This document shows positions 1-7,296 of a stretch of 12,567 nucleotides of DNA, one piece after another (position 1 is the first letter of the stretch; each line of letters starts with the position of its first letter). This stretch comes from CAYWEP01 sp964457405 (lineage in GTDB: Bacteria; Patescibacteriota; Microgenomatia; Levybacterales; UBA12049), in the NCBI GenBank assembly GCA_964457405.1, contig CAYWEP010000030.1, positions 1-12,567 on the forward strand, given 5' to 3'. The translations under genes and the position numbers were made by a program. Under the pieces are notes generated by a model. The model did not search any database. It was not told the origin of the DNA and worked only from the letters and a program-made list of their open reading frames with translations.

Positions 1-580
1 TCATCTCCCCTGCGTATTTGGTGCCCCCGATCATAACAAACATTTTCTCAACGTTAAGAATGATAAATGCCTCTGAATTTGTTCCGTCAGTTGCAGGATC
101 CGAAACACATCCCGGAGCGCATAAAACGGTAAATGTGGGAGTGTGTGCTTTTAGCTCATCAGGGGTCGGGCGACGGAGTAAATGCTGCATAAAAAGTGAT
201 TGATAGGCATATTCTGAAACGACCCTTACATGGAGCTTGTATTTCTCGTCCGCTCCGGCAAACCCGTCAAAAATATACAGCTGATCTAGGGCGGAAAGGT
301 ACAAAGACATTTTTTTATAAAGCTTTTTAAAATACCTCTCAGTTATCGGCATGTTGACTTTTCCCCAGTCAATCTGATCATGCACCAAAGGCGTATCGAC
401 GATAAATTTGTCATTTGGGGAACGACCCGTATATTTTCCTGTGTAAACAACAACTGCACCAGTTTTTGAGGGAACAACCTCTTTTTTCCTAAGCGCATGG
501 GAAACAAGTGTTTCTATAGACAGATTTCTATGGACAAGTCCTTGTGGAGTAATCTTGTGGGTCGACAAATGGTGATCCAT
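1..580 (-). CDS. pckA: Phosphoenolpyruvate carboxykinase (ATP), N-terminal part, cut by window edge
   Basis: The minus strand reads open from an ATG at 580-578 to the window edge, giving the first 193 residues. The family converts oxaloacetate and ATP to PEP, CO2 and ADP in the cytoplasm. Family signatures are visible: TGKYTGRSPNDKFIV at about 47-61, with R53 in the position of the substrate-binding arginine of the GRSPKDK motif; YIFDGFAGAD around 102-111; RVVSEYAYQSLFMQHLLRRP around 119-138; and GGTKYAGEM at 185-193, where the read stops. The P-loop and metal-binding histidine/aspartate lie outside the window, so catalytic completeness cannot be judged. The start fits the family because only a short lead precedes the conserved HRNLSIETLVSHAL stretch. 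No Shine-Dalgarno is visible. A TATACT box ends 6 bases before the ATG, which would give a leaderless mRNA. The gene follows the beta-helix gene on the same strand after 87 bases. Confidence 0.93.
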   Translation of the reverse strand, partial: MDHHLSTHKITPQGLVHRNLSIETLVSHALRKKEVVPSKTGAVVVYTGKYTGRSPNDKFIVDTPLVHDQIDWGKVNMPITERYFKKLYKKMSLYLSALDQLYIFDGFAGADEKYKLHVRVVSEYAYQSLFMQHLLRRPTPDELKAHTPTFTVLCAPGCVSDPATDGTNSEAFIILNVEKMFVMIGGTKYAGEM

Positions 581-586
581 GGAAAG

Positions 587-592
587 AGTATA
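587..592 (-). promoter_or_regulatory. Possible -10 box of pckA (leaderless)
   Basis: TATACT on the minus strand, 6 bases from the pckA ATG. The -35 is weak: TTGTCA at 606-611 leaves only 13 bases of spacer. Short inverted repeats lie just upstream (TGAC-AGAA-GTCA at 637-648; ATTGA and TCAAT arms at 604-622) and could be a regulator site, but this is speculative. Confidence 0.4.
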
Positions 593-667
593 CACTACTT
601 TTCATTGACAACTTGACTCAATCATGACCGATAACTGACAGAAGTCAACTCTCGGAAATACTAACAG

Positions 668-2128
668 CTATTGCAAATTACAACTCTCCGGAGAATTATT
701 GGTTGCAACAGTCTGGGCTCCGGCACTGTAATTGCAAGGAGTAGTTGCTTTAGTAATTTTATTGGCTCTTACTGTATTGCCGAATAAAAAGTTTTTTTCT
801 CCTTCGAAGTCGATACCTGTATTACTAGTCTCAATTATATTTCCCCAATTCTCATATTGATCATTTACTTTATAGACCCCTATTCCATTGTATGAGGAAC
901 CGACTGCTGAATAACCTACGCTTCGTAAAACTACTCCTCTTTTCACTTTCTTGATAGTATTTCCGACAACGTAGTTGTTCCTGGATTCATTAAGATGAAC
1001 TCCAATAGAACCTGAAGCGTTATTTCCCACTATTGTATTATTCTTAATAACTGTCTCAAGGTTCCTCCATGTACCAATTCCTACTAAAGAATAATTGACA
1101 ATATTTTTTTCTATAGTGATATAGCTCGCAAAGCCGACCTCATTACCCTTCCCAGCTTCATTTAAACTTTGTTGAAACGTATCCATATCGACAGCATTTG
1201 AGAAGTAGAGTGGATACGATCCGTCAATACCAATACCAGTACGGCAATTACTGACAGTGTTGTTGTTTATAAGAATATTTTTTGACTCTGTGAAGGCTGT
1301 AATACAATTGCTGTATGTTGACAGCGCACTGCTTATTTTATTTCCTGTTACAATTATATATTCTCCCAGAACCGCTATCCCATCGCCACCGACTTTTTGC
1401 ACTGTGTTATTTACCACTCTATTTGGCGACTCCGATGTTCCGCTGAATTTGTAAACAACTGCGCGATTTGTTCCCGGATCTTGCTGATACTGAGCCAGAT
1501 ACCCCAGTATCATACCTGTTGATTTGGTATTTTTAACTGTTGTATGCTCAACATTGACGTTGCCACTGGTTTTACTTGCCCAAATACCCACTATCGGCAT
1601 AACAGTCGAATCTGTTAAACCATCTAGCACAATATACTGCAAGTTAACATTACTAACCGGAATACTTGGGTCTTCGGGGCTTCCGCTGATGTAAACCATA
1701 ATGTCTATTGCTCCTAGCGTATTCGCAATTTTAAGGACTGATGGATTAGAACTGTCTTGACTTCCTCTCAGCGTAATATTCGAAGGAATATGAAGAGCCG
1801 CCGGTGTTGGCCCCGGATTATTAATGGTTATCTTTTCGGTTAGCCAAAATGTTCCCGGATCCAACACCACCTCTTGATAATGATTGGCAGAGGCATAATC
1901 AATCGCTTTCTGAACAGGATTTTCAGTTGAGCCGCGGCAGAATGTTTGCGTTGCAACCCGCGCACATACCTTACTCGTTGAGGCATTCGACAATGCACTT
2001 GGAAATTGATAGGAAAAGTAGGTAAAAAACAAAACGACCACACCAAGTCCGAGAAGTAGTAATAAAAGAGTGATGCTATTTTTCTTTCTTCGTTTTTTGT
2101 TTGCTCTCTTATAAGCTTTCTGCGCCAT
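668..2128 (-). CDS. Membrane-anchored right-handed parallel beta-helix protein
   Basis: A 486-residue protein. A very basic N-terminus (residues 1-17, many K/R) precedes one hydrophobic segment at about 19-38, so it is probably an uncleaved signal-anchor with the rest outside the membrane. From about residue 75 onward the chain has the periodic N-rich, V/I-rich pattern of pectate-lyase-like beta-helices: KAIDYASANHYQEVVLDPGTFWLTEKITI (the usual opening coil, as in Pectate_lyase_3/NosD-like proteins), then repeated turns such as NILINNNTVSNCRTGIGI, NYVVGNTIKKVKRGVVL and NFLFGNTVRANKITKA. Such folds are found in polysaccharide lyases, epimerases and adhesins; I see no catalytic motif that picks one, so substrate and activity are unknown. 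C55, C64, C274 and other cysteines may form disulfides outside the cell. The start is supported by a promoter ending 9 bases upstream. It is separately transcribed from the cysteine-rich gene 60 bases upstream. Confidence 0.85.
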   Translation of the reverse strand: MAQKAYKRANKKRRKKNSITLLLLLLGLGVVVLFFTYFSYQFPSALSNASTSKVCARVATQTFCRGSTENPVQKAIDYASANHYQEVVLDPGTFWLTEKITINNPGPTPAALHIPSNITLRGSQDSSNPSVLKIANTLGAIDIMVYISGSPEDPSIPVSNVNLQYIVLDGLTDSTVMPIVGIWASKTSGNVNVEHTTVKNTKSTGMILGYLAQYQQDPGTNRAVVYKFSGTSESPNRVVNNTVQKVGGDGIAVLGEYIIVTGNKISSALSTYSNCITAFTESKNILINNNTVSNCRTGIGIDGSYPLYFSNAVDMDTFQQSLNEAGKGNEVGFASYITIEKNIVNYSLVGIGTWRNLETVIKNNTIVGNNASGSIGVHLNESRNNYVVGNTIKKVKRGVVLRSVGYSAVGSSYNGIGVYKVNDQYENWGNIIETSNTGIDFEGEKNFLFGNTVRANKITKATTPCNYSAGAQTVATNNSPESCNLQ

Positions 2129-2137
2129 CTATACTAG

Positions 2138-2166
2138 ATAGTAACAGTTCAGAGAATGAATAGCAA
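2138..2166 (-). promoter_or_regulatory. Promoter of beta-helix gene, near-leaderless
   Basis: Minus strand: TTGCTA (2161-2166), 17-base spacer, TACTAT (2138-2143) with an extended -10 TG one base upstream (TGTTACTAT). The -10 ends 9 bases from the ATG at 2128, so the transcript should start only a few bases before the start codon. No Shine-Dalgarno is seen. Confidence 0.6.
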
Positions 2167-2188
2167 TAAAGCTAACGAGGTGGAGTAC

Positions 2189-3484
2189 TTATCTACTAAA
2201 AATGAGCTGCCAAATTCTTTGCAGAAGAGAAGGTTCAGTGGCTACACCCTGCACTCCTGGGGATGGCTGTGGCTGCGAGGATTCAGTTGGGTTACTGCCT
2301 GAAGTGTTCGAGCACTGACACGACGATCCATTCCAGCTACAGCCTGACTGCTTGCTACACTCTGTCGCAGGGTCATACGATGAACTCGTTCCTCCTGATG
2401 ACTGAGTATTTGTGTCTGTTGATCCAGACTGGTTTGAGCACTGACAGCTACTTCCCGTCCATGAGCATCCTGGATATTTTGCACATTCAGTTACTGAATC
2501 TTGCGATCCAGAATTCGAAGGATAACTCCCGGTACACTTATCAGGATACTGCTTACAATAATCTTCATGATTTATACTGCCCGAACACTTATCTGGATTT
2601 TCCTGACAGAATTTTTCATAGTCTCCTGTTGTTCCCCCACCTGAACAGGTACAAGCATTGTTTGTCCACGTGCAGTTTGGTGTCTTACTACACATTTCCG
2701 CAGGATTATATCCTTCTCCTCTGTCTCCACCAAAATGCTGACATTCTTGCGGATGCTGCTCGCAATACGCGCGGCACGAGCTTTCGCTATTACAGCCGCC
2801 TGGTCCCTGAAAGCTTCCACCAGTAGCACCACCGTACTGAGAGCAAATTTGGTAATTGTTTGGGTCTGAGCAAAATGCCTTACACGTCTCCTCGCTCGTG
2901 CAACCACCGGGCCCTGCTTGATGCTCACCGCCTCGAAGACCAACTTCTTGTGCAAAATCCGAGCATTTCTGCCGATTTGCTTCCTCCTTACAGAAGTTCA
3001 TGCACGAAGCATAGGAAGTGCAGCCAAGAATTTGTTTTGCCTTTTCAAGAATCTGCGTTTCACTCGGATCTTCTGTATGTCCACCACTTAAACTATATTT
3101 TTTCGCAAATGCACTACACCGATCAAAATTCGCCTCTTGCTCGCACAATTGCCGACACGATGCCTCAGAGTCACACCCAAGCGCTGCCTTTGTTCTTTGC
3201 CAGAAATCTTGTTGAGCCGTGACTTGCTCTTCCTTGTAAAACCCCTTCTCTTTAGCAAAGATAATGCACGCCTCTTGATGCACTGGATCCTCACAGTATG
3301 TCCGGCAAGAGCTATAGTCTGTGCATCCACCAAGCACCTCAATAGGAAAAGTAATACCATGTTTCTCGGCTAGTTCATCTGGCGATTCTTGTGCAAAGAC
3401 GGGGGGCATTGCAAAAATAAAAACAATAGCTGCACAAAAGATGAGAATAAACCGAAATCTTGTTATTGACAATCGTAGTGTCAT
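2189..3484 (-). CDS. Secreted cysteine-rich repeat protein, function unknown
   Basis: 431 residues with a Sec-type signal peptide (basic start, hydrophobic core about 11-27, likely cleavage after PPVFA-Q around 31). The mature part is built from cysteine repeats. Five copies of C-x5-C-x3-C-x(6-8)-C occur at C54/60/64/73, C104/110/114/123, C155/161/165/174, C195/201/205/214 and C231/237/241/248, typically starting GC[TDN]S and followed by an aromatic. Three copies of a second unit C-x5-C-x6-C-x-C with a CSW or CTW core are at C265-280, C334-349 and C376-391, and two C-x6-C pairs are at 293/300 and 310/317. The 36 mature cysteines are an even number, suggesting disulfides. The linkers are Gly/Ser-rich, and the chain ends in a short amphipathic tail (about 418-431). 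I do not recognise a named family. Its ATG overlaps the stop of the 101-residue membrane protein gene as ATGA, so the two are very likely co-translated. Confidence 0.85.
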   Translation of the reverse strand: MTLRLSITRFRFILIFCAAIVFIFAMPPVFAQESPDELAEKHGITFPIEVLGGCTDYSSCRTYCEDPVHQEACIIFAKEKGFYKEEQVTAQQDFWQRTKAALGCDSEASCRQLCEQEANFDRCSAFAKKYSLSGGHTEDPSETQILEKAKQILGCTSYASCMNFCKEEANRQKCSDFAQEVGLRGGEHQAGPGGCTSEETCKAFCSDPNNYQICSQYGGATGGSFQGPGGCNSESSCRAYCEQHPQECQHFGGDRGEGYNPAEMCSKTPNCTWTNNACTCSGGGTTGDYEKFCQENPDKCSGSINHEDYCKQYPDKCTGSYPSNSGSQDSVTECAKYPGCSWTGSSCQCSNQSGSTDTNTQSSGGTSSSYDPATECSKQSGCSWNGSSCQCSNTSGSNPTESSQPQPSPGVQGVATEPSLLQRIWQLIFSR

Positions 3485-3786
3485 TTTAATGTGTCAAATG
3501 GATTTTTATACTTAGAGAAAGGGTTGACATATTGGCTTTTCTTATCAAAGGGATTGTTATATTCAGTCACCAAATTAACTGTTGGCCCTTTCTTCGCGCT
3601 TTGTCCTGCCGTTTTGTCAGCTTGCTTCGCAGTTTTACTCGAAGAAATTAGATATGAAACGAGGATAAAAATGACGATCAGCGCAATCGCTCCGCCAAGG
3701 ATTACCGCGTTTTTTGTTTTGGGTGAAGAATGCGTATGAGGTTCTTGCACCTCATTCGCAGAGGGGGCTGAAACTTTCTCATCCAT
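3481..3786 (-). CDS. Small single-pass membrane protein with C-terminal YxNPF repeats
   Basis: 101 residues: a polar N-terminal region (1-25, with the HTH histidines at 17-19), one strongly hydrophobic segment at about 27-48, a Lys/Ala/Gln-rich linker, and a tail carrying three copies of Y-x-N-P-F at 76-80, 86-90 and 93-97. No signal-peptidase site is obvious, so it should stay in the membrane. I do not recognise a family. The stop codon TGA (3483-3481) overlaps the ATG of the cysteine-rich secreted gene as ATGA, the classic sign of translational coupling, so the two products are probably needed together; a membrane partner or export helper for the secreted protein is a guess. The start is set by a good promoter whose -10 ends 8 bases upstream. 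No Shine-Dalgarno is visible. Confidence 0.8.
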   Translation of the reverse strand: MDEKVSAPSANEVQEPHTHSSPKTKNAVILGGAIALIVIFILVSYLISSSKTAKQADKTAGQSAKKGPTVNLVTEYNNPFDKKSQYVNPFSKYKNPFDTLK

Positions 3787-3794
3787 ACAAAATT

Positions 3795-3824
3795 ATCATA
3801 GAGTAACAAAAATAGGAAAGTCAA
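3795..3824 (-). promoter_or_regulatory. Promoter of the membrane protein / cysteine-rich protein operon
   Basis: Minus strand: TTGACT (3819-3824), 18-base spacer, TATGAT (3795-3800). The -10 ends 8 bases before the ATG at 3786, implying a leader of at most one or two bases. Confidence 0.65.
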
Positions 3825-3828
3825 GAAA

Positions 3829-3940
3829 GAAAGGAGTATCTATTCAGTTTTTCCCAGAGACCACCTTCCAGGAGTCCATCCGGCCACCTGGAAGGTGACT
3901 GAATAGGCTCCTTCCAGGTGAGCGTTGGAAAGAACTGAAT
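3829..3940. repeat. Intergenic nested hairpin element with competing stems
   Basis: Between the 302-residue gene and the operon promoter. CACCTTCCAGG (3862-3872) is perfectly inverted at 3887-3897. The middle arm can instead pair, over 11 bases, as 3885-3895 with 3910-3920, so the two stems exclude each other. An outer arm CTATTCAGT (3840-3848) is inverted at 3898-3906 and, with two mismatches, 3842-3855 is inverted again at 3927-3940. No run of T follows in either direction, so it does not look like a simple intrinsic terminator. It could be an RNA structure in the 3' region of the upstream gene or a small palindromic repeat. Confidence 0.7.
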
Positions 3941-3979
3941 TCATACAGAAAGGAAAGTTTTTTTAATTTTGAGGACAAT

Positions 3980-4888
3980 TTATGACAATACCAAACCCTG
4001 CGGGGTCATCTGGACACTGTTGGCTTCGAGGAGTTCTGCCCAGCCAGCTCTTCTTGTAAATTCAGGCCAAGCTCGTACTGATCTGAGATTGTCAAGTGAA
4101 GAAGGGTTATCAACAGACGATGTAAATGATTCTTGAAGTCCTTGTGTTGTTTGTGCATCGTTATATTCAGACATTATGCCCTGATAAATATGTTTTGCGT
4201 GCGGCAGCATATCGCTTAAAGCATCCCATTTTCCATCAGTACGGTACCTGCTCATAAGTTTTTCTACTGAATTTCTTGTTTCTCCAATACGAAAGTCATC
4301 TTCCCCTTCGGGATATAAAAATTGAGCTGAAAAAGCTATTTCAGGTAAGAAATATGTTTCCCACTCCTCCGCTTTTACTAATTGGAATTTTTGAACGAGC
4401 CCATCATAGAAAGGATCAAGAATCGTATAAAGTTCATCTTTTTTTTCGGGGTAAGCAGCTCTTACCGCAGCTGCATCAGGCAACATGATGTAGACTGGCA
4501 AATCATTTTTTAAGCCATATTCGAGCCCTGATCTGTCTTGCTGCCAGTCATCTTCAGATAGAATAACCTTTTCTGACTGTTCTCTGCTGATAAGTGATAT
4601 GTTATATTTCAATTTTGCAACACCAACCGTATGTGGCAACGGATTATTGCGTTTGTATTCAACATAAGCGAATATTCCTTCCCAGTCAGATTGTGTTATT
4701 TGACTATCTGCATCAAAACGGAAAAGAGTGTTTTGCTCTGGAGTTCCTTCTTGAACTTGAGGAGACGCATGTGCATCTTGAGGTATTCCAAATCCCAATG
4801 CTGCAAGTCCAAAACCAGCAGCGCCAAGGGCAACTATTTTTCTTCTCGTAAGTTTTCCTGAGCCATCAACTTTTTCTGCAGCACTCAT
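3980..4888 (-). CDS. Probable Tat-exported protein, function unknown
   Basis: 302 residues. The N-terminus has the layout of a twin-arginine signal: polar n-region (1-12), LTRRKIVAL with R15-R16, a weakly hydrophobic Gly/Ala-rich stretch (about 18-35) and an AHA-S cleavage site after about residue 41. Sec use cannot be excluded, since the motif is TRRKIV rather than the strict SRRxFLK. The mature part (about 260 residues) is acidic and aromatic, with no cysteine and no second membrane segment; I recognise no domain. Stretches such as QITQSDWEGIFAYVEYKR and VARSVRAWPEF-like C-terminal text look like an ordinary folded soluble protein. A clear promoter (TTGACA, 17, TAGTAT) lies just upstream. 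It is a lone gene: 174 bases from the gene upstream, and 193 from the one downstream with a hairpin element between. Confidence 0.75.
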   Translation of the reverse strand: MSAAEKVDGSGKLTRRKIVALGAAGFGLAALGFGIPQDAHASPQVQEGTPEQNTLFRFDADSQITQSDWEGIFAYVEYKRNNPLPHTVGVAKLKYNISLISREQSEKVILSEDDWQQDRSGLEYGLKNDLPVYIMLPDAAAVRAAYPEKKDELYTILDPFYDGLVQKFQLVKAEEWETYFLPEIAFSAQFLYPEGEDDFRIGETRNSVEKLMSRYRTDGKWDALSDMLPHAKHIYQGIMSEYNDAQTTQGLQESFTSSVDNPSSLDNLRSVRAWPEFTRRAGWAELLEANSVQMTPQGLVLS

Positions 4889-4899
4889 TATATTTTGTA

Positions 4900-4928
4900 A
4901 TACTACTACCGAAAGATTATTCTGTCAA
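4900..4928 (-). promoter_or_regulatory. Promoter of the Tat-type protein gene
   Basis: Minus strand: perfect TTGACA (4923-4928), 17-base spacer, TAGTAT (4900-4905). It ends 11 bases from the ATG at 4888, leaving a leader of only about 4-5 bases and no room for a Shine-Dalgarno. Confidence 0.7.
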
Positions 4929-5062
4929 TATAGCAAAATCGATTTTTGGGACTTATGGGGTGTATGCTTGTACGCTTGTACACACCAGGTTTGTGCTAGG
5001 TAGACACATCACAATAATTTGAAATTATTACGTGGCTGAATCACGATTCACGATTGGAAACG

Positions 5063-7249
5063 TTAGATATCCAATACCTGGAAGAGATTGCTGTAATCGT
5101 CTGTCCATAATTGTATCTTTTGTAAATCTATTTCCTGAGGAGAACTCGCTTTTTCAACAACTGGATTTTTTATAAACTTCTCATTGCTTGATAACAACAC
5201 CCATGTCGCTGATGCAATATTATATGCGTCGTCGTCAGACTCAATAACGGCATACCCTAATCCATACTGCTCTGCGAGTCTTGCTATAACCGGTTCAAGA
5301 TCCAAGTATCTATTGGATATATGGACCGCAAGGATTCCTTCTTTTGGCTCGAGTAGCTTCAGATAAACATCGAATGCTTCTTTTGTTAATAGATGAACAG
5401 GAATCGCATCATCGACGAACGCGTCAAGAATCAACGCATCATAGATTGGCTTACCATCTTGTTCAAGCTGCTTTTCCATAGATACTCGAGCATCCCCTGA
5501 TATAACGGCGATTTTTGCTCCCGAGTCCGCCAGATAGGTAAAATAATTATTCGCGGCATCGATTACTGCCGGATTTATCTCGTAAAACGTAATAGTATCC
5601 CCCCCATTACCATAGGCCGCGATCGTTCCAACCCCAAGCCCGGTCACGCCGATTCGCAACGGTTCATCCCGATCCAAAGTTGCGCGTTTTGGATGAAACT
5701 TTATTGCCAAACCCACCCCGCTTTCCTCACTGTAATAGGTTATCGGCATTTTTTTTAAATCATCCCCTGTGTATTGCGTCCCATGACTAATTCTGCCGTT
5801 ATATAGCCCTAAATATTCTCCATGTTCATCAGTGTCACTATAGACAGAAACAGTACCGTAAAAATTTCTAAACTTGGCGATCGCTGGCGTCTGGTCTGAA
5901 AGGATAAAGACAAAACCAGCAATAACGCAAATAACACAGAGAGCGATACTGATTGCCAGCGCGGATTTTGGGAGTTTCAAGAAAGCTACTTTTGATAAAA
6001 TCCAATAGGGAATTGATTTTCGATGGAGAATAAGGACACTCACTGCAACGCCTATTGCGAGGAAAATGCCAGCAAAATACTCCCAGTAATCGGTAAAAAC
6101 AACTGGTGCAATAATAACGACGATGACTCCACCAATTGCGCCACCAAAGGCGATAAGCAGGTAATAAAGCGTCAGGTGTTTTGGCTCAGGTTTTATAATG
6201 TACAACTCGCCATGAAGCAGCATAAAGCTTGAAAAAATAAAAACCGTATAAACAATAAAATTCGTTGTTATTGATTGTAAATCAAGCGATAGTATTGTAA
6301 CTGCCACAGCCAATGCTATAACAAGATAACTATAAAAATTTCTCCAGTAAAATGGCTTGTTGCTGAAACAGAGAATAAACGACAAAAGATAAAGACTCAA
6401 AGGCAAAAGCCAGAGAAATGGCACCGGTGCAACAGATTGCGTTATGTGACTGGTTGTTGATAGCAAGATGAGTGAGGAAAGCGCAGGAAGAAATAGCCAA
6501 AGCAGAATACGCTTCCCATCAACCTCTCTGTATGATTCTGTTATTGTTTCCTCTGGGTTTTCATGAGCCGTCCTTGTTGCAAAACGGAGCGTCATGATGC
6601 CGCAAATTCCCAATAAAACGCCATACAGAACGAATCCAACTGACCACACCTGCCCTTGTGTACGAAGGGGAAGTAATACCTCAACGAAAAAAGGGTATGT
6701 CACAATACCAAGGAGCGATCCTGCGTTTGAGAGTGAGTAAAGAGAATAAGGCGACCTGCCAAAGCTTGTATGACTAAACCATCGCTGGAGAAGTGAACTT
6801 GTTGTTGATAAAAGAAAATATGGCAACCCCACAGCAAGAAGGAGAATTGCCAGAACCTGTATGACCGGTAAAAAAGTATCATCTAACTTTAGCCTAAGTG
6901 GCGGAGTAATAGGACTATCCCAGGTAAAAAATAACGTAAATATTGTCAGAAGTACTAAGCCGCCAAGAAGAGCGTGGACAATGATCTGCTTTTTTAATCG
7001 TGCGGTTGTCAGAAAATGCGAATAGAGATAGCCGAAAAGGAGCAATACTTCAAAAAAGAGAATTGCAGTCGTCCAGACAGAAAATCCTCCGCCAAACCAC
7101 GGCAAGATATATTTGCTTATAATCGGTTGTACTTGAAACAGTAAAAATGCACTTAAAAAGACAGAGAGATAAAAAGGCAGAAAATAAAGATGCGAATGTT
7201 TGCGGGAAGGAGAAGTTTTGTGTTTCTTTGCTGCCATTTTGGTATACAT
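5063..7249 (-). CDS. Fused polytopic membrane / spermidine synthase-like protein
   Basis: 728 residues in two parts. Residues about 22-505 hold some 13 hydrophobic segments; the first pair contains FQVQPIISKYILPWFGGGFSVWTT (about 38-61), a signature of the family annotated as fused MFS/spermidine synthase. Residues about 531-728 form a Rossmann methyltransferase-like domain of the spermidine synthase superfamily: LRIGVTGLGVGTIAAYG (nucleotide-binding loop at 537-542), the acidic end of strand 2 in FYEIN (E557), GDARVSME (585-592), LILDAFVDDAIPVHLLTKE (about 607-624) and the family ending TDDYSNLFQVL. The GGGDG loop of true polyamine synthases is replaced by GLGVGT, so polyamine synthesis is doubtful and the substrate is unknown. 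The start is uncertain: ATG 7249 and ATG 7237 (residue 5) are both possible, with no Shine-Dalgarno. It lies 47 bases after secA and may be co-transcribed with it. Confidence 0.87.
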   Translation of the reverse strand: MYTKMAAKKHKTSPSRKHSHLYFLPFYLSVFLSAFLLFQVQPIISKYILPWFGGGFSVWTTAILFFEVLLLFGYLYSHFLTTARLKKQIIVHALLGGLVLLTIFTLFFTWDSPITPPLRLKLDDTFLPVIQVLAILLLAVGLPYFLLSTTSSLLQRWFSHTSFGRSPYSLYSLSNAGSLLGIVTYPFFVEVLLPLRTQGQVWSVGFVLYGVLLGICGIMTLRFATRTAHENPEETITESYREVDGKRILLWLFLPALSSLILLSTTSHITQSVAPVPFLWLLPLSLYLLSFILCFSNKPFYWRNFYSYLVIALAVAVTILSLDLQSITTNFIVYTVFIFSSFMLLHGELYIIKPEPKHLTLYYLLIAFGGAIGGVIVVIIAPVVFTDYWEYFAGIFLAIGVAVSVLILHRKSIPYWILSKVAFLKLPKSALAISIALCVICVIAGFVFILSDQTPAIAKFRNFYGTVSVYSDTDEHGEYLGLYNGRISHGTQYTGDDLKKMPITYYSEESGVGLAIKFHPKRATLDRDEPLRIGVTGLGVGTIAAYGNGGDTITFYEINPAVIDAANNYFTYLADSGAKIAVISGDARVSMEKQLEQDGKPIYDALILDAFVDDAIPVHLLTKEAFDVYLKLLEPKEGILAVHISNRYLDLEPVIARLAEQYGLGYAVIESDDDAYNIASATWVLLSSNEKFIKNPVVEKASSPQEIDLQKIQLWTDDYSNLFQVLDI

Positions 7250-7296
7250 TAAAGAGTAGCAAATTCTTCAATAAATATCATCAGAGGACCATGTTG

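Noticed and set aside
2263..2826. A 187-residue plus-strand ORF opposite the cysteine-rich gene.
   Set aside because: It is a shadow of the repeat-rich gene: no domain, no promoter or ribosome site, and the minus-strand frame has a signal peptide and regular repeats.
4959..5029. Tandem GCTTGTAC, a GGTGT/ACACC stem and AATAATTT-G-AAATTATT as terminators or operators after the membrane fusion gene.
   Set aside because: Stems are short or AT-only, no T run follows, and the TGTAC copies are not near a promoter of a toxin-antitoxin gene. Too weak to call.
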